Shown piece after piece: positions 1-10,560 of a DNA stretch of 28,392 bases. The notes below the pieces were generated by a model. It made no database searches. It was not told where the DNA came from and saw nothing but the letters and a program-made list of their open reading frames with translations. The DNA is taken from NCBI GenBank assembly GCA_046154695.1, contig JBJXFI010000237.1, positions 1-28,392 on the forward strand, written 5' to 3'. This DNA is from DALYLB01 sp046154695. GTDB lineage: Bacteria; Acidobacteriota; Blastocatellia; RBC074. Position 1 is the stretch's first letter. Each line of letters opens with the position of its first letter. A program made the position numbers and the translations under genes.

Positions 1-29
1 CCCCCCCCCCCCCCCCCCCCCCCCCCCCC
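1..29. other. Homopolymer run of 29 C at the window edge
   Basis: The window starts with 29 consecutive C residues and then turns directly into normal sequence downstream of groEL. Such a run is not expected in this genome. It most resembles a poly-G/poly-C read artefact carried into a contig end. The true sequence beyond groEL is therefore unknown on this side. Confidence 0.8.
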
Positions 30-31
30 GA

Positions 32-61
32 GGCGGTTTCCGCCGGATTCTGACGAATCCG
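32..61 (-). terminator. Tandem hairpins after groEL
   Basis: Two adjacent perfect hairpins lie just after the groEL stop codon. Read on the minus strand, the first has a 7-bp stem (CGGATTC with GAATCCG, 4-base loop, 44-61). The second has a 5-bp stem (GGCGG with CCGCC, 3-base loop, 32-44). They share one base. No clear T-tract follows, because the artefactual C-run begins there. Their position suggests 3'-end formation for the groES-groEL transcript, but an intrinsic terminator is not proven. Confidence 0.4.
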
Positions 62-72
62 GGAGATGCGTT

Positions 73-1701
<1,629 letters not shown>

Positions 1702-1814
1702 AATGCTTTTTTTCCTCCAGGAGAAATTTCATTCTCATTCTCTCCCCCCTTCCGTTCGTGCGCTCCACTCATCCCCCGCCGTTCTTCGGCGGCGCAAGCG
1801 GCACTCCGCTCCCG

Positions 1815-1833
1815 AAAAAGAGGAAACCTCTTC
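1815..1833 (-). terminator. Small hairpin with T-run between groES and groEL
   Basis: On the minus strand the stem AAGAGG-TTT-CCTCTT (1818-1832) runs directly into more T's, giving five in a row (1815-1819). It has the form of a weak intrinsic terminator or processing hairpin inside the operon, 17 bp after the groES stop. A second perfect hairpin (CCGCCG/CGGCGG, 1776-1792) lies further towards groEL. Such elements can lower or rebalance groEL relative to groES, but read-through must occur since no separate groEL promoter is evident. Confidence 0.4.
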
Positions 1834-1849
1834 GATTACCCGTTTCCCG

Positions 1850-2170
1850 CTACTTCGCGCCCTTCCCCTTCGCCGTCCCCTCGACCACGCCCAGAATGTC
1901 ATCCTCGCGCAGAATCAGGTACTCCTCGCCATCGAGCTTCACTTCCGTCCCCGCATACTTGCCGAACAGAACCTTGTCCCCGGCCTTCAAATCGATCGGG
2001 ATCCGCTGCCCGGTCTCGAGCATCTTCCCGTTCCCCACCGCGATGACCTCCCCTTCCTGCGGCTTCTCCTTCGCCGTGTCCGGGATATACAGCCCTCCGC
2101 GCATCTGCTCATTCTCCTCCATGCGGCGCACAATGATGCGGTCGTTGAGCGGTCGTATTGAACTTGCCAT
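1850..2170 (-). CDS. groES: Co-chaperonin GroES (10 kDa, Hsp10)
   Basis: GroES is the heptameric lid of the GroEL folding chamber. The 106-residue product opens MASSIRPLNDRIIVRRME and has the mobile-loop region (MRGGLYIPDTAKEKPQEG, roughly residues 24-41), followed by the typical GKMLETGQ, DKVLFGKYAGTEV and YLILREDDILGVV blocks. The start at 2170 is chosen because an AGGAG ribosome binding site lies just upstream and homology begins there; an in-frame ATG at 2260 would add a non-homologous 30-residue leader. It is slightly longer than the usual 95-100 residues because of a short lysine/glycine-rich tail. It is the first gene of the operon; the 5' leader carries the CIRCE operator and the promoter lies upstream. 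Confidence 0.97.
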   Translation of the reverse strand: MASSIRPLNDRIIVRRMEENEQMRGGLYIPDTAKEKPQEGEVIAVGNGKMLETGQRIPIDLKAGDKVLFGKYAGTEVKLDGEEYLILREDDILGVVEGTAKGKGAK

Positions 2171-2298
2171 ATTGAAAAACTCCTTTCGCTTCTTGTTGTT
2201 AAAAGTATATGTGAGCTTCTTTTCTCCCCATCCGAATCCATAACCCTGAGCCCTCGGCACTCAAGTTTCATGCAGCCAGTCTCTACAGCTTTTTCCTG

Positions 2299-2325
2299 CT
2301 AGCACTCTCGGCGTGGGAGTGCTAA
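2299..2325. promoter_or_regulatory. CIRCE operator (HrcA binding site)
   Basis: The inverted repeat CTAGCACTC - 9 bases - GAGTGCTAA matches the CIRCE consensus TTAGCACTC-N9-GAGTGCTAA at all but one base. HrcA binds CIRCE and represses groE and dnaK operons until heat shock. Here it lies directly downstream of, and touching, the -10 box of the groES promoter, so bound repressor would block initiation. No hrcA gene is in the window. Confidence 0.96.
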
Positions 2326-2353
2326 GTATAAAAAGGCGCGAAAAGACTGTCAA
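2325..2353 (-). promoter_or_regulatory. groES-groEL sigma-70 promoter
   Basis: Reading the minus strand, a perfect TTGACA (-35, 2348-2353) and TATACT (-10, 2325-2330) are separated by 17 bases. This is close to the ideal housekeeping promoter. The -10 box shares its last base with the CIRCE right arm, so the arrangement is vegetative sigma factor plus HrcA repression rather than sigma-32 control. Confidence 0.9.
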
Positions 2354-2393
2354 TGACCTGGAAAAAAATTTGTCAGGCGGGGGGAAGGGAGTC

Positions 2394-2720
2394 TCAGAGG
2401 GTGGCCTTGCGACGGGGGGACCTGGGCCGTTTCTGAGGACCGGGTTTGGTGATGGGTTTGGACTTGGGCGGCGGTTTGGGAGGGGCGGTTCCTTTGCCGT
2501 TGGCGTGGCCGTTCCCGCTGGCGCCGGTTTGATATTCAAGGAGGCGCTTGCTGAGGGTGTTGCGATGGATGCCGAGGGCGGCGGCGGCCTTGGAGAGATT
2601 GTTATTGTGCCGGCGGAGCGTGCTGAGAATGAACTTCTTTTCGAACTCTTTGACGGCTTCGTCAAAGAGGATCCCGCGGGAAATCATCTCTTCAATGAGG
2701 GCTTCGAGTTCAGCTTTCAT
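2394..2720 (-). CDS. Small Fis-type helix-turn-helix protein
   Basis: The 108-residue protein has an N-terminal helical region (MKAELEALIEEMISRGI, then FDEAVKEFEKKFIL) and a Fis-family HTH in the middle: LSKAAAALGIHRNTLSKRLLEY. That fold binds DNA in Fis and in the C-terminal domain of NtrC-type activators. The last 40 residues are low-complexity, rich in proline, lysine and arginine, and may add nonspecific DNA contact. The start at 2720 is preferred over an upstream ATG at 2786 because homology starts here and a GAGAGGA sequence lies about 9 bases upstream. It follows purC on the same strand and may be co-transcribed, although two hairpins lie between them. Its targets cannot be read from sequence. 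Confidence 0.85.
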   Translation of the reverse strand: MKAELEALIEEMISRGILFDEAVKEFEKKFILSTLRRHNNNLSKAAAALGIHRNTLSKRLLEYQTGASGNGHANGKGTAPPKPPPKSKPITKPGPQKRPRSPRRKATL

Positions 2721-2739
2721 AGGAGGGAATCCTCTCTTC

Positions 2740-2798
2740 TCCCCGCGTAGAGGGCGGGGATGGGCGCAAGGCCGTCGCAATCCCACTTGGCGGCCTTG
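2740..2798. repeat. Two hairpins between purC and the Fis-type gene
   Basis: Two perfect inverted repeats occupy the gap: TCCCCGC/GCGGGGA with a 7-base loop (2740-2760) and CAAGGCCG/CGGCCTTG with a 16-base loop (2767-2798). Neither is followed by a T-tract on the minus strand. They may act as 3'-end or processing structures for purC. Confidence 0.45.
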
Positions 2799-2812
2799 TC
2801 GGGCAACGTTGG

Positions 2813-3739
2813 TCAGAACAGCTTGTGTCCTGTGAGCATGTGAAACGCTTCGAGGTATTTCGCGCTCGTCGCGTCGATGACCTGGGGCGGCAAGCCGGGG
2901 GCAGGCGGCTGCTTGTCCCAGGCCAGAGTCTCTAAATAGTCGCGAACATACTGCTTGTCGAACGAAGGTTGGGGGCCGCCTGGGGAGTAGCGGTCACCGG
3001 GCCAGAATCGGGAGGAGTCGGGGGTCAGGACTTCATCCACGAGAAGGATTTCGTTGTTTCGCATGCCGAATTCAAACTTGGTGTCGCAGATGATGATGCC
3101 GCGGGTTTCGGCATAGGCCGCGGCCTGTCGATAGATTGCCAGACTGACGTGTTCGAGTTTGCGGGCCAGCGGCTCGCCTAGATGGTGCGCCATCTCGGCG
3201 AACGTTACATTGATATCGTGACCTTCCTCGGCCTTGGTGGCGGGAGTGAAGATCGGCTGGGGGAGGCGGGACGATTCGACGAGCCCTTTGGGGAGGCCAA
3301 TGCCGCAGACGGCGCCGGTCCGCTGATAATCCTTCCATCCCGATCCGGCGAGATAACCGCGGACGACGCATTCGAAGGGGACGACCTCCGCGCGGCGAAC
3401 GAGCATGGAGCGCCCGGCCAGAGCCGTCTTCGACGAATCGGACAGGCGGTCGCGCAGCGCGGGCGGAAACGCCTCGACTTCGGCCGTGACGAGATGGTTC
3501 GGGACGAGCGCGGCGAATTTCTCGAACCAGAACGTCGAGATCCGCGTCAGGATCTCGCCCTTGCGCGGAATGGCGCTGGGCAGAATGCAGTCGAACGCCG
3601 AGATGCGGTCGCTGGCCACGATCAGCAGATGCTCCTCGTCCACCTCATAGAGGTCGCGCACCTTGCCGCTGCGAACGAAGGCAAGCTCCGGGATGCGCGC
3701 GAAGGAGGAATGGACGTTGACTGCGTTCGGCGACGCCAT
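2813..3739 (-). CDS. purC: Phosphoribosylaminoimidazole-succinocarboxamide synthase
   Basis: PurC (SAICAR synthase) joins CAIR and aspartate using ATP in step eight of de novo purine synthesis. The 308-residue product is of the longer, yeast Ade1-like type. Visible family blocks are GKVRDLYEV at the N-terminus, the ATP-binding SDRISAFDCIL, the VVRGYLAGSGWKDY core, and the C-terminal IICDTKFEFG and LVDEVLTPDSSRFWP signatures. An AGGAG lies 7 bases before the ATG. A strong promoter and a short hairpin lie upstream. No other pur gene is present, so it is isolated from the pathway here. A 14-bp direct repeat straddles its start codon. Confidence 0.97.
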   Translation of the reverse strand: MASPNAVNVHSSFARIPELAFVRSGKVRDLYEVDEEHLLIVASDRISAFDCILPSAIPRKGEILTRISTFWFEKFAALVPNHLVTAEVEAFPPALRDRLSDSSKTALAGRSMLVRRAEVVPFECVVRGYLAGSGWKDYQRTGAVCGIGLPKGLVESSRLPQPIFTPATKAEEGHDINVTFAEMAHHLGEPLARKLEHVSLAIYRQAAAYAETRGIIICDTKFEFGMRNNEILLVDEVLTPDSSRFWPGDRYSPGGPQPSFDKQYVRDYLETLAWDKQPPAPGLPPQVIDATSAKYLEAFHMLTGHKLF

Positions 3740-3765
3740 CTGCGGACTCCTGTTGACTGCGTTCG
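3716..3765. repeat. 14-bp direct repeat around the purC start
   Basis: GTTGACTGCGTTCG occurs at 3716-3729, inside the purC N-terminus, and again at 3752-3765 in the leader, with a 36-bp period. It may be a small tandem duplication spanning the ribosome binding site. Confidence 0.6.
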
Positions 3766-3878
3766 CTCGCGCGCGTACGACGAATGCGCGGCGGGGTTCC
3801 GAAAGCAGCGGTCTTTGCGATTGAAAATTCGTTGATTCCTAAATCACTGACGCGAGCTCACTCGCGTGAAGGTTGCGC

Positions 3879-3907
3879 ATTATTTTCGCCGATCCCATCT
3901 TTGTCAA
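3879..3907 (-). promoter_or_regulatory. purC promoter
   Basis: On the minus strand TTGACA (3902-3907) and AATAAT (3879-3884) are separated by 17 bases, a near-consensus sigma-70 promoter. The 3740-4064 gap holds this promoter, a weaker plus-strand candidate, and a short hairpin in the purC leader (CGCGAG/CTCGCG, 3851-3866). No purine riboswitch fold was recognised. Confidence 0.8.
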
Positions 3908-3948
3908 GACGACGAATCGATCGATGAAGGATTCATCTTTGTTCAAAC

Positions 3949-3978
3949 TTGCTTGACTTGCCGGCAGCGACGTATGAT
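3949..3978 (+). promoter_or_regulatory. Candidate promoter of the response regulator
   Basis: TTGCTT (3949-3954) and TATGAT (3973-3978) are 18 bases apart, about 90 bp before the response-regulator start. A better -35 match (TTGACT, 3953) has only a 14-base spacer. The match is moderate. Confidence 0.45.
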
Positions 3979-4064
3979 TTGGGTCATCAACGAAAGCAAC
4001 CGCAAGATAAAGTAGTCGAACGCGCGTTCGTCGCAACCGGGCGCATTGAAAAAAAAAGTGCATT

Positions 4065-4832
4065 ATGTCGAAGAACACGATGAACGAAGGCGAGTTTGCC
4101 GGGAAGCCCGCCGCGCCGGCGGCGGCGACGCGCGAGAAGCTGCTGGTGGTGGAGGACGATCCCGCGATTCAGAGACTGATCGGAGACTATTTCCGCCATG
4201 TCGGCTATGACGTCATCTCCGCGGGAGACGGGGATGCCGGCGTGCGAATGGCTCTCCATGAGAAGCCGACGGTCATGGTGCTGGATCTGATGCTGCCGAA
4301 GGTGGACGGCCTGAGTGTCTGCCGCCAGGTGCGCGAGCGGAACCCGTCGCTTCCGATCATCATGCTGACGGCGAAAGACGACGTGGTGGACAAGATCCTC
4401 GGACTGGAGATGGGGGCGGACGACTATCTGACGAAGCCCTTCTCGCTGCGCGAACTCGAAGCGCGGATCAAGAGTGTGCTGCGGCGAACCCATGCCCGGC
4501 TGTCCCGGCCCGGCGAGGAGGAGCTCGCGCCGATCGTTCGCGGCGAGCTGCGCATCGATCCGGGCCGCCGCGAGGTGACGATCCGGGATCGCGCAATCGA
4601 GCTGACGCCGAAGGAGTTCGAGCTGCTCTCGCTCTTCGCCTCCCACCCCGGCCGCGTCTATTCCCGCAAATACCTGCTGGAGAACGTCTGGGATTACACC
4701 TACGGCGGTTACGATCGAACGATCGATTCCCACATCAATCGCCTGCGCGCCAAGATCGAGCGCGATCCCGATGAGCCGAAGCTCGTGCTCACCGTCTGGG
4801 GCGTGGGCTATAAATTCAACGATGAGTACTAA
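4065..4832 (+). CDS. OmpR/PhoB-family response regulator
   Basis: This is the cytoplasmic DNA-binding output of a two-component system. The 255-residue protein has a receiver domain (about residues 24-140) with the acidic pocket E30/D31/D32, phosphoacceptor D74 (VMVLDLMLPK), T102 (MLTAKDD) and K124 (LTKPFS). A winged-helix DNA-binding domain (about 160-255) follows, with the typical ELTPKEFELLSLFASHPGRV and YDRTIDSHINRLRAKIE blocks and the ending GVGYKF. An N-terminal extension of about 23 residues rich in alanine and proline precedes the receiver. The start has no clear Shine-Dalgarno; the ATG at 4080 is an alternative. No histidine kinase lies next to it, so it is an orphan here and its signal is unknown. 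Confidence 0.95.
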   Translation: MSKNTMNEGEFAGKPAAPAAATREKLLVVEDDPAIQRLIGDYFRHVGYDVISAGDGDAGVRMALHEKPTVMVLDLMLPKVDGLSVCRQVRERNPSLPIIMLTAKDDVVDKILGLEMGADDYLTKPFSLRELEARIKSVLRRTHARLSRPGEEELAPIVRGELRIDPGRREVTIRDRAIELTPKEFELLSLFASHPGRVYSRKYLLENVWDYTYGGYDRTIDSHINRLRAKIERDPDEPKLVLTVWGVGYKFNDEY

Positions 4833-4881
4833 TGCCGCATACATATGCATGCGCCCTGGCCGCGTGATTCCGAAAGAGGAT

Positions 4882-4964
4882 AACGGAACAGACGGAAATA
4901 ACGGAATCGACGAAACCAGACAATCCGGGGCTCCGTTTGTTCCGTTATTTCCGTCTGTTCCGTT
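4882..4964. repeat. Long palindromic repeat with 25-bp perfect arms
   Basis: The arms 4882-4906 and 4940-4964 are exact reverse complements over 25 bases, separated by a 33-base loop. The arm is built of near-repeats of ACGGAA (AACGGAACAGACGGAAATAA...). It starts about 50 bp after the response-regulator stop and is not followed by a T-run. It has the look of a dispersed palindromic (REP/MITE-like) element. Confidence 0.85.
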
Positions 4965-5027
4965 TTCCCTCCTCTTCTCGAGGGCGAGTCGGGTCGCACG
5001 CAAGTGAAAACCGCTATAATCGCCCCC

Positions 5028-5066
5028 GGGACCGCCGAGCGCCGGCTCGGCGTGCTCAGCGGTCCC
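5028..5066. repeat. GC-rich palindromic repeat (family shared with 27943-27996)
   Basis: Outer arms GGGACCGC (5028-5035) and GCGGTCCC (5059-5066) enclose an inner palindrome GCCGAGC/GCTCGGC (5034-5051). The first 24 bases match about 20 of 24 bases in the element at 27943-27996 read on the opposite strand. It lies 10 bp past the stop of the PIG-L gene and could serve as its 3' hairpin. Confidence 0.7.
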
Positions 5067-5076
5067 ATGTGAAGCC

Positions 5077-5886
5077 CTACATCGGAAGGAGTTCGTTCAG
5101 CTCGCCCGGCGCCGGTTGGCGGCCGTACTGGCAGAGTTCGAAGGCCTCGGCGTACCGCATGCCCCCGCCTTTCTCTTCCCCGTAGCGCGCGACGAGCAGC
5201 GAGCGATACTCCGTCGCGACGTCCGCATCGCGATCGATCAGCCAGTCGCGGATGAAATCCCTTCTCTCGACATCGTCCGAAGGAACGCCCGGCAGATAGC
5301 GGCCGAGCCATGAATCGCGGTCGGCGAACTGCGAGGGCATGGCCTCGATGCAGGCCCGCTTGCGGTCGATGACGTCATCGACGCCGACCACGATGGCGGG
5401 GTCGAAGGGATAGGGCTTCTTGAATGGATCGGAGTAATACAGAATGACCGGATTGCGCGGGCAGGGGGGCGTGTCGGTCACGAAGAAGGGCGCGGCGACA
5501 AGCACGGCGGCGTCATCGACCAGCACGCCGGTGTAGCGATGATCCGGGTGATAGTCGCAGGAGCGGTGCGAGAGCACGAGGTCCGCCTGCCAGGACCGGA
5601 TGAGTCGCGCGATGGTTCGCCGGTTTTCGATCGTCGGCAGCAGCTCTCCGTCGTGAATATCAAGGACCTCGACCTCGATGCCCAGGATCTCGGCGCATCG
5701 CCGGACCTCGGCCAGTCGCCGCAGCGCGAGCGGCCCGCCGGCCGAGGCGAAGTGCCCGACATCGCCATTCGTCGTCGCGACGAACTTGACCTTGTGGCCC
5801 GCCGCGGCCCATTTGGCGGCGGCGCCTCCCGCCTTGAGCTCGCAATCGTCCGGGTGCGCGCCGAACGCGATGATTCTCAGTTCCAT
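5077..5886 (-). CDS. PIG-L/LmbE-family deacetylase
   Basis: The family contains zinc-dependent N-acetylglucosaminyl deacetylases, including BshB and MshB of bacillithiol and mycothiol synthesis and several uncharacterised sugar deacetylases. The 269-residue protein carries the metal motif AHPDD (H11, D13, D14) and the second metal site HPDH (H113-H116), with the usual LRRLAEVRRCAEILGI helix between. The length is typical, no signal peptide is seen, and it should be cytoplasmic. It ends with a motif-like tail GGGMRYAEAFELCQYGRQP. The next gene upstream on the same strand is an S9 peptidase, 89 bp away across a palindrome. No thiol-synthesis partner genes are present, so the substrate stays open. 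Confidence 0.92.
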   Translation of the reverse strand: MELRIIAFGAHPDDCELKAGGAAAKWAAAGHKVKFVATTNGDVGHFASAGGPLALRRLAEVRRCAEILGIEVEVLDIHDGELLPTIENRRTIARLIRSWQADLVLSHRSCDYHPDHRYTGVLVDDAAVLVAAPFFVTDTPPCPRNPVILYYSDPFKKPYPFDPAIVVGVDDVIDRKRACIEAMPSQFADRDSWLGRYLPGVPSDDVERRDFIRDWLIDRDADVATEYRSLLVARYGEEKGGGMRYAEAFELCQYGRQPAPGELNELLPM

Positions 5887-5916
5887 GAGTCGCTTCCTTT
5901 CAGTAAAGATGGAACT

Positions 5917-5968
5917 GGCCGCGAATGGCCATGAATCCGATGAGTTTGATTCGTGGCCATTCGCGGCC
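5917..5968. repeat. Palindromic repeat between S9 peptidase and PIG-L gene
   Basis: Arms 5917-5937 and 5948-5968 match as reverse complements at 20 of 21 positions with a 10-base loop. The arm is rich in GGCCGCGAATGGCC. It begins 8 bp after the S9 peptidase stop. There is no T-run, so it is more likely a dispersed palindrome that may also cap the mRNA 3' end. Confidence 0.8.
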
Positions 5969-5975
5969 GAATTCC

Positions 5976-8015
<2,040 letters not shown>

Positions 8016-8035
8016 AGAGCCTCCTTAGAAAAAGT

Positions 8036-8059
8036 GGCACAAGCTGTCCAGCTTGTGCC
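8036..8059. repeat. Palindrome GGCACAAGCTG, copy 1
   Basis: This is a perfect palindrome: GGCACAAGCTG, the central bases TC, and CAGCTTGTGCC. It sits 20 bp upstream of the S9 peptidase start. A second copy lies at 8155-8178. Between the two is a separate 8-bp hairpin (GTGCGCGC/GCGCGCAC, 8116-8144). Confidence 0.85.
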
Positions 8060-8154
8060 GCATCCATCATACACTCTCAGAAAAAGACTGGACCTCGAAC
8101 GAGACCACTTCAGGCGTGCGCGCCGCCGCATTCTTAGCGCGCACCCTCACACCG

Positions 8155-8178
8155 GGCACAAGCTGGACAGCTTGTGCC
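8155..8178. repeat. Palindrome GGCACAAGCTG, copy 2
   Basis: The same 24-base palindrome as at 8036-8059, with central GA in place of TC, meaning it is in the opposite orientation. Both lie in the 261-bp gap between the CstA stop and the S9 peptidase start. Confidence 0.85.
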
Positions 8179-8236
8179 ACCATGCTTTTCATTGTTTCCG
8201 GGGGTCGCCACGCGACATGACGGCTCCTCAGGAAAT

Positions 8237-8267
8237 GTTCGGAGTTCCGCCTTGCGGAACTCCGAAC
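8237..8267. repeat. Palindromic repeat, GGAGTTCCG family, short copy
   Basis: A perfect 14-bp stem, GTTCGGAGTTCCGC with its complement, encloses a 3-base loop. It starts 9 bp after the CstA stop codon. Outer flanks (ATTTCC at one end, TCGTT at the other) match the longer element at 12222-12291, so the two belong to one family. It may double as the cstA 3' hairpin. Confidence 0.85.
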
Positions 8268-8276
8268 GACTTTCAT

Positions 8277-10112
<1,836 letters not shown>

Positions 10113-10175
10113 AAGGATTCGTCGTCGTTTTTATTTTATATGTTGATGCCCGGATCGCCCGATTCAGGAGGCGTT

Positions 10176-10514
10176 TTAGTCTTCGCTGTCGAACTTGATG
10201 TTGAGACTCTTGAGAAACTGCCGGTCTTCATGACTGATTTCGGCCAGGCGCTGTTCGACGGGGATGGCCTCGAACGGCGGGGCTTCCCCTTTCGATCCGG
10301 CGCCTTTCTCCCCTTCCTTGTCCTTGAACGCGATGGTCGCTTCGAGGACGAGAAAGACATCGTGGCCGCATGCCCGAATGCGCTCGAGGACCTCGTCGAT
10401 GGCATCCGACTCCTCGATCGCATGGTTGATCGCGTCGCCGAGCTCCCGAATCAGTTTTTGAAGTTGTTCGTCCAAAACTCGCAGCCTCGCCGGTCCCAGC
10501 GTGATAGAATTCAC
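10176..10514 (-). CDS. Small acidic protein of unknown function
   Basis: I do not recognise this 112-residue protein. It is mostly helical and charged, with an N-terminal segment (LDEQLQKLIRELGDAINHAI) and a short hydrophobic strand (DVFLVLEATIAF) in the middle. The C-terminal part includes VEQRLAEISHEDRQFLKSLNI and ends in acidic residues. The indicated start is GTG at 10514 and has no clear ribosome binding site; a TTG about 13 codons downstream is an alternative. It lies between cstA and the divergent mutase gene, with the two starts only about 46 bp apart. Coding style and lack of overlap with another gene support it, but no domain does. Confidence 0.6.
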   Translation of the reverse strand: MNSITLGPARLRVLDEQLQKLIRELGDAINHAIEESDAIDEVLERIRACGHDVFLVLEATIAFKDKEGEKGAGSKGEAPPFEAIPVEQRLAEISHEDRQFLKSLNIKFDSED

Positions 10515-10560
10515 CGGTTATTTAAGCACAACTAGATCCAAAAATGCCACGTTCAAGCCT

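Noticed and set aside
3740..3878. A possible purine riboswitch in the purC leader
   Set aside because: Only a 6-bp hairpin is present; the conserved three-way junction bases of the purine aptamer were not found.
3839..4078. A 79-codon minus-strand frame in the purC/response-regulator gap
   Set aside because: It overlaps the purC promoter and has no family resemblance or ribosome binding site.
3987..5003. A 338-codon minus-strand frame including a palindrome
   Set aside because: It covers the response regulator on the opposite strand, and its N-terminal part (NGTDGNNGTNG) is only a translation of the ACGGAA palindrome.
5015..5020. A perfect TATAAT on the plus strand
   Set aside because: No suitable -35 lies upstream and the next gene is on the minus strand, so it does not drive anything visible.
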